In this document: in pieces, positions 28,340 to 37,130 of the stretch
How positions within the stretch are numbered: the stretch's first letter is position 1
How the letters are laid out: every line of letters starts with the position of its first letter
NCBI RefSeq assembly: GCF_023702225.1
Contig: NZ_JAMQCO010000003.1
Span: forward strand, 320,435 to 384,434
DNA length: 64,000 nt
Origin: Aureimonas altamirensis
GTDB taxonomy: Bacteria; Pseudomonadota; Alphaproteobacteria; Rhizobiales; Rhizobiaceae
Direction: 5' to 3'
Translations under genes and position numbers: made by a program
The notes under the pieces: generated by a model
Databases searched by the model: none
Told to the model about the DNA's origin: nothing
Seen by the model: the letters and a program-made list of their open reading frames with translations, nothing else

Positions 28340-28368
28340 GGCAGCCATGCATGACCTGCATGGCTGCC
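28340..28368 (-). terminator. Perfect 12-base stem-loop after glgX
   Basis: GGCAGCCATGCA (28340-28351) and TGCATGGCTGCC (28357-28368) pair perfectly around a 5-base loop, 11 bases beyond the glgX stop. There is no strong T-run on the minus strand, so it is either a terminator of reduced strength or a 3' stabiliser. Confidence 0.6.
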
Positions 28369-28379
28369 GAATTCAGCAC

Positions 28380-30668
28380 CTAGCCCTGTTGGCGTTTGTC
28401 CACCAGCGCGAAGCGCACCCGGTCGGCCGCTGCCTTGATGAAGGCTTCCGAAACGTAGGTGAACGACCTCTCCCAGTCCCGAGTGGTCTCCCCGCCTTCT
28501 TCCGGCTCCAGCAGGAACACCATGAGGGAACGCCCCGTCACCATGTATTCCGACCCGAACTCGAAGGCCGGGAGATCGTCCATGTCCGGTTGGTTCGTGT
28601 CGATGACGGCATGCCAGCACACCCCGCCCGGGGCCTCCGGCAATTTGAAGTTCACCACGTCCTCGTAGGAGTTCATGATGATGAGCATGGTGGCATCGGT
28701 TCCGATCCGCCGGATACCGTCCGATCGCGCCCGGCCGTCGACGAGGACGCCGAAGCAGCGCGTGCTGTCGTCGGCCCAGTTCGCGTCCTCGAACTCGACG
28801 CCGGCCGGGGTCAGCCAGGCGACGTCCTTGACGCCCAGTTCCTCGTCGTACTCGCCATGCAGGAAGCGGCCGCGCCGCAGCATGGGGAGCGCCTGGCGCA
28901 CACGGATGAGCTTCTGCACGAATTGCGCCAGATCGCGCCCCTCATCCGTCACATCCCAATCGATCCAGCCGATCTCGTTGTCCTGTGCATAGGCATTGTT
29001 GTTGCCGCCCTGGGTGCGGGCGAACTCGTCACCGGCCAGGATCATCGGTGTCCCGCGCGAGAAGAGCAGCGTGGCGAAGAAGTTGCGCAGCTGGCGGAAG
29101 CGCAGGCTCGTAAGTTCCTTGTCGTCGCTCGGCCCCTCATGTCCGTAATTATAGGAGAGGTTGTGCGAATGGCCGTCGCGATTGTCTTCGCCATTGGCGT
29201 CATTGTGCTTGTCGTTATAGCAGACGAGATCATGCAGCGTGAAACCGTCGTGCGCCGTGACGAAATTCACGGAGGCCCAGGGCTTGCGTCCCCGATTGTC
29301 GAACAGGTCCGCGGAGGCACTGATCTTGCCTGCCACCTTCGGCACCATGCCTTCGTCGCCCTTCCAGTAGGCGCGGATCGTATCGCGGTAGCCGTCGTTC
29401 CACTCGGCCCAGCCGGGCGGGAAACGCCCTACCTGATAGCCCCCTGGGCCGCAATCCCATGGCTCTGCGATCAGCTTCACCTGGCTCAGAAGCGGATCCT
29501 GCATGCAGGCGTGCAGGAAAGAAGACTCTTCGGAAAAGCCGGTCGGCTCCCGCGCGAGGATCGTCGCCAGGTCGAAGCGGAATCCATCCACCCGCATCTC
29601 TCCAGCCCAGTAGCGCAAACTGTCCATCACCATCTGCATGACGCGTGGATGGCTGGTATTCACCGTGTTACCGGTACCGGTATCGTTGATGTAGTAGCGC
29701 TTCTGGTCCGGCATGAGCCGGTAGTAGCTGGCATTGTCGATGCCCTTGAAGGAGATCGTCGGGCCGAGTTCGTTGCCCTCGGCCGTGTGGTTGTAGACCA
29801 CGTCGAGGATGACCTCGAGGCCCGCATGATGGAAGGTGGATACGAATTCCTTGAACTCGTTGATGAACGGGCTCGTCAGGTAGCGCGGGGCAGGCGCGAA
29901 GAAGCCGAGCGTGTTGTAGCCCCAGTAATTGTGAAGACCCTTGTCGACCAGATAGCTGTCGTCGACGAAGGCATGGATGGGCATCAGCTCCACCGAGGTG
30001 ACGCCCAGGCTCCGGATATAACGGATGACGTCGGCATTCATCAGGGCGGCGAACTTGCCGCGATCATGGTCGCTGACGGATGGGTGCCGCTGCGTGAAGC
30101 CCTTCACATGGGTTTCGTAGAAGATCGTGGATTCCCACGGGATGCTGGGCCGTCGCTCGTCGCCCCAGGTAAAGGCCGGGTCCACCACCCGGGCCTTCGG
30201 CACGAAAGCGGCGCTATCCCGCTCGTCATAGGACAGGTCGGCGTCGTCGGAGCCGATCGTATAGCCGAAGATCGAGTGATCCCACACCAGGTCGCCGACA
30301 TGCGCCTTGGCATAAGGATCCAGCAAAAGCTTGTTCGGGTTGAAGCGGTGCCCTGCATCCGGCTCGTACGGTCCGTGGACGCGGAAGCCGTAGATCCAGC
30401 CCGGACGGGCATCGGGAAGATAGCCGTGATAAATTTCGTTCGTGTATTCCGGTAACTCGATCCGCTCGATCTCCTTTTCGCCTTGCGGGTCGAAGATGCA
30501 CAATTCCACCTTGGTGGCGGCGGACGAGAAAATGGCGAAGTTGACGCCCAGGCCATCCCACGTGGCGCCCAGGGGGTAAGGCCGCCCGGATTGTATCCGG
30601 GTGCGACTGACGGCGGGCTTGGCGGGCTTCTGCTGCAATGCGATCTTCGGCGGGGTCTGAACGTTCAC
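28380..30668 (-). CDS. glgX: Glycogen debranching enzyme
   Basis: Hydrolyses alpha-1,6 branches of limit glycogen. An N-terminal CBM48 domain (SGRPYPLGATWDGLGVNFA) precedes a GH13 catalytic barrel with the four conserved regions: DVVYNHTAEG, GFRFDLATIL (nucleophile Asp), LIAEPWDCGPGGYQVG (acid/base Glu) and FVTAHDGFTL. Start uncertain: GTG at 30668 gives the usual short leader; the in-frame ATG at 30767 would add a Cys/Arg-rich extension not typical of the family. No other glycogen genes are in the window, and a small ORF follows behind a hairpin. Confidence 0.93.
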   Translation of the reverse strand: MNVQTPPKIALQQKPAKPAVSRTRIQSGRPYPLGATWDGLGVNFAIFSSAATKVELCIFDPQGEKEIERIELPEYTNEIYHGYLPDARPGWIYGFRVHGPYEPDAGHRFNPNKLLLDPYAKAHVGDLVWDHSIFGYTIGSDDADLSYDERDSAAFVPKARVVDPAFTWGDERRPSIPWESTIFYETHVKGFTQRHPSVSDHDRGKFAALMNADVIRYIRSLGVTSVELMPIHAFVDDSYLVDKGLHNYWGYNTLGFFAPAPRYLTSPFINEFKEFVSTFHHAGLEVILDVVYNHTAEGNELGPTISFKGIDNASYYRLMPDQKRYYINDTGTGNTVNTSHPRVMQMVMDSLRYWAGEMRVDGFRFDLATILAREPTGFSEESSFLHACMQDPLLSQVKLIAEPWDCGPGGYQVGRFPPGWAEWNDGYRDTIRAYWKGDEGMVPKVAGKISASADLFDNRGRKPWASVNFVTAHDGFTLHDLVCYNDKHNDANGEDNRDGHSHNLSYNYGHEGPSDDKELTSLRFRQLRNFFATLLFSRGTPMILAGDEFARTQGGNNNAYAQDNEIGWIDWDVTDEGRDLAQFVQKLIRVRQALPMLRRGRFLHGEYDEELGVKDVAWLTPAGVEFEDANWADDSTRCFGVLVDGRARSDGIRRIGTDATMLIIMNSYEDVVNFKLPEAPGGVCWHAVIDTNQPDMDDLPAFEFGSEYMVTGRSLMVFLLEPEEGGETTRDWERSFTYVSEAFIKAAADRVRFALVDKRQQG

Positions 30669-30853
30669 GGACGGGCTCGCTTCTGTTCGAGGAGGACGGG
30701 CCAGTAAGCGATGGCGCGCGGATTTGTTCCCGCATCCGCCAGGACGGGGCAATGCTTTCGCATTCATCCACCAATTTAGTATATTTGGCTTTTCGCCGTG
30801 CCGGGCCGGTCTCTACCTTCCGATACAAGGAAGAATGACCGGAGATGGATCGC

Positions 30854-31492
30854 ATGGTCAGAACGCTCGTCATACCCGGCTACCGTGGCTCCGGCCCGGG
30901 CCACTGGCAGGACCATTTCGTGCGTCGGGAGGCCGGCGCCCTCATGGTGGAGCAGGACGATTGGGACCGTCCGGTGCTGTCCGACTGGCTTCACCGGCTG
31001 GAAGCGGCGCTCATGGAGCATCCGCGCACGGTGCTGGTGGGGCACAGCCTGGGCGCGTTGCTGATCGCACATCTGGCGGAGCGGCCTGCCGCCGCGCATG
31101 TCGTCGGCGCGCTGATGGTTGCGCCGGCCGATGGCGCGCGCATGGCGCGGTCCGATGCGGCCTTCGCCAGCTTCGCCGAGATGCCGACGAAACGCCTGCC
31201 CTTCCCGTCCATCCTCGTCGCGTCCCGCGACGACCCTTACATGAGCTTCGCGGCCTCCCGATCCTTTGCGGCAAGCTGGGGCGCGGCGCTGGTAGACGCC
31301 GGCAAGGCGGGGCACATCAATATCGAGAGCGGGCATGGGCACTGGCCGGAGGCACATGTGCTGGCGGCTTCGCTGGCCGGGCGCGCAGGCGACGCGGCGC
31401 GCGAGCCCATTTCCATCGGCGCCCCGTTCCCGTATCAGACGGTGCCGTACGGCGCCCGACTTCCCGTGCGCCGACAGGCACAAGGAGTCTGA
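30854..31492 (+). CDS. RBBP9/YdeN-type serine hydrolase
   Basis: A 212-residue alpha/beta hydrolase of the small RBBP9/YdeN family. TLVIPGYRGSGPGHWQ at the N-terminus, the nucleophile elbow VLVGHSLGALLIAHL, Asp in VASRDDPYMSF and catalytic His in GKAGHINIESGHG are all present. The natural substrate is unknown. Start placed at 30854 because GGAG lies 9 bases upstream; ATG at 30845 is closer to that site. The RidA gene follows after 3 bases. Confidence 0.9.
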   Translation: MVRTLVIPGYRGSGPGHWQDHFVRREAGALMVEQDDWDRPVLSDWLHRLEAALMEHPRTVLVGHSLGALLIAHLAERPAAAHVVGALMVAPADGARMARSDAAFASFAEMPTKRLPFPSILVASRDDPYMSFAASRSFAASWGAALVDAGKAGHINIESGHGHWPEAHVLAASLAGRAGDAAREPISIGAPFPYQTVPYGARLPVRRQAQGV

Positions 31493-31495
31493 TAG

Positions 31496-31840
31496 ATGAG
31501 CATTCGCAGGATCGAGCCCGGCAAGCGCATGAGCATGGGCGTCGTGCATGGCGGCACCGTGTACCTTGCCGGCCAGGTCGGCGAGCCGGGTGAGGATGTG
31601 AGCGCCCAGACGCGCACCATTCTGGCGGAAATCGACCGCCTTCTCGCCGAGGCCGGCACCGACAAGTCGAAGCTGCTCTACGCGCAGATCTGGCTGGCCG
31701 ACATGGACGATTTCGCCGCGATGAACGCCGTATGGGACGCATGGGTGGACCCGGCCAACCCGCCGGCCCGCGCCACCGGAGAGGCGCGGCTCGCCGCGCC
31801 CGAGTACAAGGTCGAGATCATCGTGACGGCAGCCGCCTGA
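31496..31840 (+). CDS. RidA family protein
   Basis: A 114-residue protein of the YjgF/YER057c/UK114 group. RidA enzymes deaminate reactive imines and enamines and form trimers. The family blocks GTVYLAGQVGEPG and the C-terminal GEARLAAPEYKVEIIVTA are present, including the conserved Arg in the GEARL segment expected at the active site. AAGGAG precedes the ATG. Co-transcribed with the upstream small hydrolase. Confidence 0.92.
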   Translation: MSIRRIEPGKRMSMGVVHGGTVYLAGQVGEPGEDVSAQTRTILAEIDRLLAEAGTDKSKLLYAQIWLADMDDFAAMNAVWDAWVDPANPPARATGEARLAAPEYKVEIIVTAAA

Positions 31841-31850
31841 GCCTTGGACA

Positions 31851-31872
31851 GGGCGGCGCCCAAGCGCCGCCC
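31851..31872. terminator. Hairpin between convergent RidA and RTX genes
   Basis: GGGCGGCG and CGCCGCCC form a perfect 8-base stem around a 6-base loop in the 38-base gap between converging genes. It could end transcription from both sides, though T-runs are short. Confidence 0.55.
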
Positions 31873-31878
31873 AGATTC

Positions 31879-34800
31879 TCATGCTGCTGACTGCACGGAC
31901 CAGAGGGCTTCCTGGGTCGGCAGGACCTTCTGCCGCCAGGACGGGTCGATGGTGTTGTTCCAGTCGAGGGCGAGGTTGCCTTCCGCCCCGAGGAAGACGT
32001 TCATTTCGCCGATCAGGGCCTGCAGCGCCGCACCCGTCAGCACTGCCCACCCGTCACCGGCCCGCGCCACCAGCGAGATGTCGGCATAGCCGTCGACATC
32101 GTTCCCGAAGGACGAGACGAGCACGGAGTCGTCGCGGCTCCCGGTAAAGAACTCCTGGCCGTAGGCGCTGTCCGACAGCGTCATGACGCGCTTGATCTCC
32201 AGCGCGTTGCCCGTCATCGGCCGCAACAGCAGATCCCGGTAATCGACATCCATGAACAACAGGATGTCGCCGTTCTGATCGGACTGCCTGCCGCCGGAAC
32301 CGATATCCAGATTGTCGTTGTCGAAAGCGCCCGCGAATACGAACGTATCCCCTCCCGCACCGCCGATCAGCACGTCGTCGCCGGCATCGCCGAAGATGAT
32401 GTCGTGGCCTTCGCCGCCAAGCACCACATCCATCCCCCGGCCACCGTAGAGGATGTCGTCGCCCCCCAGGCCGGCGATCGAGTCGCTGCCCTCGCGGCCG
32501 ATCAGCACGTTCGAGCCGCCGTCACCCGTCAAGGCGTCGTCGCCGGCAGAGCCCTCGAGATTCTCGATACCGATCAGGCTCACGCCCCGCGCCGCGTCGA
32601 TGGCGCTCGGTGCGGAACCGGAGGCGAACCGCATGCTCGCTGCGGAAAATGCGTTGCCGAACATATCCATGCCCGCGCTCAAGGAAGCGACTACGCCGAG
32701 CATCATCTGGTTCGCACCGATGGTGGAGGCCAGTCGGGCGCTGACGATGTCTCCGCCGGCGCCGCCATCCACCACGCTTCCGCGTGAAATGGTACTGGAC
32801 ACCAGCGATCCGCTTCCGAGAACGATCACGTCGTCTCCGGCTCCGCCGTACAACATGGACTTGCCCGTGTCGTCGAAGAGGCAGTCGTCGCCATCTTCGC
32901 CATAGAGGGCGTCATTGCCGGAACTTCCGATCAGCGTATCGTTTCCACTGCCACCGTAGATGAGATCGTCGCCATCGCCGCCATTGACGACATCGTTGTC
33001 CGCGCCACCCGAGAGGGTGTCGTTGCCGTCTCCGCCGTAGAGCTTGTCCGCGTCGGAACCACCGACGAGATAGTCGTTGCCCTCTTCCCCGTAGAGGTTG
33101 CCGGGTCCAGCCCCGCCTTGCACGGTGTCGTTGCCGGCGCCGGCATAGGCATAATCGGCGCCGGCGCCCAGGTCGATCAGATCGTTCCCGTCTCCGCCCC
33201 AGACCGTATCGGCTCCCTCGCCGCCATAGAGGCGGTCGTTGCCGGCATCGCCGGAAATTCGATCGTCGCCGGCATCGCCATAGATCATGTCGTCGTCGAG
33301 GCCACCCAGAAGGAGATCGCCGCCGTCCCCGCCGGAAATCGTGTCCATGCCCACCCCGCCCATGATGGTGTCGGCCCCTGCCTCGCCGGACAGGCTGTCG
33401 GCATACTGGGAGGCGACGTATCCGGCAGGGATGAGCTTTTCGTCGGCGAGGTCGCCGATGATGATGTCGTCACCCAGGCCCCCGAAGATCGTGTCGAGGC
33501 CCAGGCCGCCTATGATCGAGTCGTTGCCGGTCCGCATGTCGATACGGTCGTTGCCGTCGCCGCCGTCGACGTAGCTGCCCTTGGTGGAGACGGCGGCGCT
33601 GAGGCTTCCCGCCTGGCCTCCGGCGACCGTGTCGTTGCCGTCGCCGGCAAGCACCGTATCGTTGAAGATCCAGGCGAAGCGGTCCGCCCCTCCGAGGCCC
33701 ATGAAAATGCTGCCGATACCGCCGTAGAACTCGTCGGCGTTTCCCGTGCCGACGATACCCTCGACGTTCTTCAGAATATCGGTGTTCCCCTTCAGGTCGT
33801 AAGTCCGCAGTTCGGTTACGGCCGTATACTTTACGGGCTTGTTCTTCCCCTGGGCTTCTTCCTTGACGTATCGGTAGCCGATCTCGACGACGCCCTTCTT
33901 CACGACTTCGAAGCCGCCTTTCTTGCCGGGCGTGACGCTGATACGCCCGTTCGACTTGTAGTAGCCCGAGTAATCGACGATGTCTTGCTCGACGTATCCG
34001 GCCTTCTTGCTTGCGGCGGCGCCGGCATCCTGGCCGCCATCCACGCTCATCGCCCGGGCAGCCGCGATCACGCGGTCGCTCCCCGCGCCCATTGACAGGA
34101 CGATCCCTCCCTCTTCACCGACGACATCGTCGACATTCTCGATCGAATAGGTCGAGGTGACGAGCTTGCCGCCGATGAATTCGCTCTTGCTTCGTGAAAC
34201 CATCGCCACGGCGGGTGTCAGCATTCGTGCGTCGAAGGTCGTGCTTGCCGCTCCGTCGCTGAACTTCAGTTGCGATGGAAGAACCGGGCGGTTCGAACTT
34301 TTCTTGCCGCTGCCGACATTCTCGCGCACTTCCTGCTCGACGCCGGTAAAGGGGGTGGCAAACGTGACGTACTGCGTCACGTCGACGGTATCGCCTGCCT
34401 TGCCGACATTGTAATCCTTCGTGCCGACGGCAAAGGGATCCCAGCTATCGCTGCCCTCTGCGGCCTTCGAGAACTGATAGGTCCGCCCGCTTCGCATCCC
34501 GTTGCGAACGTCGCCGCCGATCTCCCATCCCATCATCTCCGCGTCGGCGTCCAGTTGCCGCGTCACGTAGACGGTAACCCGGTCGACCTTGGCTTCCTCC
34601 TTCAACTGTGCAGCCTGCGTTCGGTAGGCCTGGCGCTCGGATTCGGAGAAGCGGCTTTGGAAACCGTCATCCCAGAACGCCAGCACCACGGCCACCTTCT
34701 TCTCGTCGGCATTGCTGTAAGCGTAACGCGGGTTGTCGTGGTAGGCCGGGTCGGTATCCAACTTCTTGAAGTAGGAGGTGAGGACCTCGCCCTGCATGAA

Positions 34801-36273
34801 CGACATGTCCGTCAGACTCTTGCCGAACATCGACATCAGGCTGGTGGCGATATTTATGACCGGCAGGCCGTTGAAGACTGCCTCGGTCCCCCGCTGCCTG
34901 TAATATGTCGTAATCGCCCGATCACCGAGCCAGCCCGTCTGCTTGTAACGGGTATCCGCTGCATTGGCCAAGTCGTAGTACATGTCGGCAACCGCGAACG
35001 ACGAGAAGTTCGCCGTCGCCAGCAACGCGGCCGGCAGCACGCCCACGCCGGATGCGGCCATGGCCATGATGGCAACCGTCATGCCCGTCTGAAACGCGAT
35101 GTCCACGCTTGCGGCGGCGATCAGCCGGTTGTCGGCATCCTTGAACTTCATATTCGCCAGGGTCATGATGGACGCGGCGGTGTTGAGCACCTGCGCGGCC
35201 CCGGCAAAGAAGGTGGCCCCCCCCTTGAACAGCGGGCTGGCAGCCAATACCGGGTCGATGATCCCGGCCGCGCCGAACAGGGGCCGCGACAGGTTTATGG
35301 CGTTGGAGGCATATTTGACGCTGTCTATGTCCCTTTCGAAATCCGTCTTCTTGCTGTCGTCGAGGGCGCGGGCGACGATGGCAGAGATATAGAGGGCTGC
35401 AAGCGTGGCATGGCCGGCGAGCCCCACCCATCCGGCGGCCGAGATACCTGAACTCTGCCCCGTCTGGCCGCCGCTTGCAGGGGTATTGGCGGCCGAAGCG
35501 TTCATTTCCAGCATCACCGCGAAGCCCAGCTCGGCGGCGAGTTGCGTCCACATGACGATGAGCGTCGCAACGTTATGGGCGCCCATCTCGGGGTCGTTCG
35601 GGTCGAGTTGAAGGGTGGAAGAGATCGCTCCAAGCAGGGCCACAGGCACGGTCGCGGCCTGCAGGGTGAGTGCCTGCCTGGCCTCGAAAGCCGACGCTTT
35701 CACAGCCACCGGACTTATGACCGTACCTCTGTCGGTCATCGTGTACCTGAAATATTTCGAGGAATCCGCAAGCCTTGCGATCGCCGCATCGGAGCCGCTG
35801 TCGAGCGCTTCTCGAAGGACGATATAGTCGAGCGCCTGATCGGCGATGCCCGCGAGCCGCAGCATACGGCCGGTCTGCCAGACCGTCAGGTTCCAGCTGT
35901 CGAGCCAATCGTCAGGATATGCCTTCTGCTCCGGCGTAAGCCCACCCCAAAACGCCTTGAAGTCGCCGAACTTTCCCGTCGTTTCGAACTGCCGGGTCTG
36001 CCAGAGCTTCTCCAGCGCGGCCATTCGCGCGGCCTCCCCGGCGCTCGCCTCGAGAAGATCGCCGACGCTCGGCGACTGCGACTGCGATTGCGTCGAACCG
36101 TCGCCGACGCCCAGTTCCGCCGCGAGCCCATCGATGGCGGCCGATACGCGTGCGAGATAACTTTTGCCAGCCGCGATACGCTGTAAATCCGACTGCAGGC
36201 CAAGTTGTTTTTCAAGAACGTCGTAGGCCGTTTTCTGGACGCTGGACGTCTGAAGGCTTATTTTTGTTGGCAC
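31879..36273 (-). CDS. RTX toxin-like protein with pore-forming-type hydrophobic domain (HlyA-like)
   Basis: A 1464-residue, signal-peptide-free protein. Residues about 205-435 hold several hydrophobic segments (for example VPVALLGAISS, HATLAALYISAIVARAL, TGMTVAIMAMAASGVGVLPA), the position of the pore-forming region in RTX cytolysins. Residues about 440-840 contain many lysines where acylation would occur. From about 843 to 1320 come over 30 calcium-binding nonapeptides (GGDGNDRID, GDAGDDRIS, GGSGNDTLI) in three blocks, then a roughly 140-residue C-terminal region ending SVQSAA with the secretion signal. The gene lies 25 bases after an HlyC-type acyltransferase gene and near an HlyBD exporter, so acyl-activated secreted toxin is the best reading. 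Target cells are unknown. Confidence 0.9.
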   Translation of the reverse strand: MPTKISLQTSSVQKTAYDVLEKQLGLQSDLQRIAAGKSYLARVSAAIDGLAAELGVGDGSTQSQSQSPSVGDLLEASAGEAARMAALEKLWQTRQFETTGKFGDFKAFWGGLTPEQKAYPDDWLDSWNLTVWQTGRMLRLAGIADQALDYIVLREALDSGSDAAIARLADSSKYFRYTMTDRGTVISPVAVKASAFEARQALTLQAATVPVALLGAISSTLQLDPNDPEMGAHNVATLIVMWTQLAAELGFAVMLEMNASAANTPASGGQTGQSSGISAAGWVGLAGHATLAALYISAIVARALDDSKKTDFERDIDSVKYASNAINLSRPLFGAAGIIDPVLAASPLFKGGATFFAGAAQVLNTAASIMTLANMKFKDADNRLIAAASVDIAFQTGMTVAIMAMAASGVGVLPAALLATANFSSFAVADMYYDLANAADTRYKQTGWLGDRAITTYYRQRGTEAVFNGLPVINIATSLMSMFGKSLTDMSFMQGEVLTSYFKKLDTDPAYHDNPRYAYSNADEKKVAVVLAFWDDGFQSRFSESERQAYRTQAAQLKEEAKVDRVTVYVTRQLDADAEMMGWEIGGDVRNGMRSGRTYQFSKAAEGSDSWDPFAVGTKDYNVGKAGDTVDVTQYVTFATPFTGVEQEVRENVGSGKKSSNRPVLPSQLKFSDGAASTTFDARMLTPAVAMVSRSKSEFIGGKLVTSTYSIENVDDVVGEEGGIVLSMGAGSDRVIAAARAMSVDGGQDAGAAASKKAGYVEQDIVDYSGYYKSNGRISVTPGKKGGFEVVKKGVVEIGYRYVKEEAQGKNKPVKYTAVTELRTYDLKGNTDILKNVEGIVGTGNADEFYGGIGSIFMGLGGADRFAWIFNDTVLAGDGNDTVAGGQAGSLSAAVSTKGSYVDGGDGNDRIDMRTGNDSIIGGLGLDTIFGGLGDDIIIGDLADEKLIPAGYVASQYADSLSGEAGADTIMGGVGMDTISGGDGGDLLLGGLDDDMIYGDAGDDRISGDAGNDRLYGGEGADTVWGGDGNDLIDLGAGADYAYAGAGNDTVQGGAGPGNLYGEEGNDYLVGGSDADKLYGGDGNDTLSGGADNDVVNGGDGDDLIYGGSGNDTLIGSSGNDALYGEDGDDCLFDDTGKSMLYGGAGDDVIVLGSGSLVSSTISRGSVVDGGAGGDIVSARLASTIGANQMMLGVVASLSAGMDMFGNAFSAASMRFASGSAPSAIDAARGVSLIGIENLEGSAGDDALTGDGGSNVLIGREGSDSIAGLGGDDILYGGRGMDVVLGGEGHDIIFGDAGDDVLIGGAGGDTFVFAGAFDNDNLDIGSGGRQSDQNGDILLFMDVDYRDLLLRPMTGNALEIKRVMTLSDSAYGQEFFTGSRDDSVLVSSFGNDVDGYADISLVARAGDGWAVLTGAALQALIGEMNVFLGAEGNLALDWNNTIDPSWRQKVLPTQEALWSVQSAA

Positions 36274-36298
36274 AGGTCTACTCCCATATCGAAATATC

Positions 36299-36880
36299 TT
36301 ATGAGAAACGAAGCATTCCGGATTCGATCAGTTGTTCCTGGGGGCCGAAGGCCGCCTCGTAATTTTCCAGGAAGTCCTTTCTGTTGGCGCGACGAAGTCC
36401 TTCCGGGACATCCGGATTGAAGTATTCCACCACCTTCGCCGTCTCCTCCCCGGCATGAAGGCGAAGGGCACGCACCACGACGTGCGTCTGCCTGAAATGG
36501 CCTCTGATGTACCGGTACATCGACGGGAAATGCCCGAAGGGCGCGACACAATCGACGATCCAGACCCTGTCCCCGGAACTCCAGTCCTCTTGCGAGAGGG
36601 AGTTCGGATTCTTTAGATAGCGGCGTTCGGCTTCCGGGCTGAGGCTTGCCCAGGACAGGAAGCCGAGAGGCCTGCGATCATCCTGGAACAAGGCGAAGGA
36701 ACCGGCTCGGATCCCAGGCAGGACATGCTCGTTCAGAAGCCAGACCGGCCATCTGCAATGGAGCGGGCAACGCAACCAGAGCCAGGCAACGTATCCGAAT
36801 ATCGAAGCGGCCTCCGCCTCTGGGATATCCTTGCCCGGAGCATGGACCCTGCACTTACCCTCACCGGCGAACGGGCTCAT
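36299..36880 (-). CDS. RTX toxin-activating lysine-acyltransferase (HlyC family)
   Basis: A 193-residue cytoplasmic enzyme that transfers a fatty acyl group from acyl-ACP to internal lysines of the RTX protein. Signature stretches VAWLWLRCPLHCRWPVWLL and SSGDRVWIVDCVAPFGH align with HlyC. Catalytic His41 and Asp110 are 69 residues apart, exactly as His23 and Asp92 in E. coli HlyC. The Asn important in ApxC appears to be His52 here. The protein is slightly longer than HlyC (about 170 aa) at both ends. GGGAGGGG precedes the chosen ATG at 36880. It lies 25 bases upstream of its presumed substrate gene. Confidence 0.92.
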   Translation of the reverse strand: MSPFAGEGKCRVHAPGKDIPEAEAASIFGYVAWLWLRCPLHCRWPVWLLNEHVLPGIRAGSFALFQDDRRPLGFLSWASLSPEAERRYLKNPNSLSQEDWSSGDRVWIVDCVAPFGHFPSMYRYIRGHFRQTHVVVRALRLHAGEETAKVVEYFNPDVPEGLRRANRKDFLENYEAAFGPQEQLIESGMLRFS

Positions 36881-37130
36881 GATCGCCCCTCCCGAGCTTC
36901 GGGACGCATCGCCCACGGGGTAAAGGCTGTGAGGCGCCGGGAATGCCCGGCCATGCAATACGGCACAACGCCGTCCGTAATTGAAGAAACGACATTTTTA
37001 CACTCTTTGATAAATAAAAACTTCAACCAATATGAATACGCTAATACTGCTCGATCTTCATTTCAATGCTTTCGTAAATTGAAAATACTCTCACTTTGCA
37101 ACTTTGCGTTGCGTTTCCCCACACCCCCGT
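36881..37130 (-). promoter_or_regulatory. AT-rich spacer before the acyltransferase/RTX gene pair
   Basis: The 250 bases between the exporter gene hlyD and hlyC carry no gene. The part from about 36990 to 37110 is clearly AT-rich (runs such as ATAAATAAAAACTTCAACC) in a GC-rich region. It probably holds the promoter of the hlyCA-like pair; I could not fix -35 and -10 boxes. Confidence 0.4.

Noticed and set aside
32300-33760. Tandem DNA repeats resembling a CRISPR or satellite array
   Set aside because: The periodic sequence is the coding region for RTX nonapeptides; unit length is 27 bases and the variation is codon-level.
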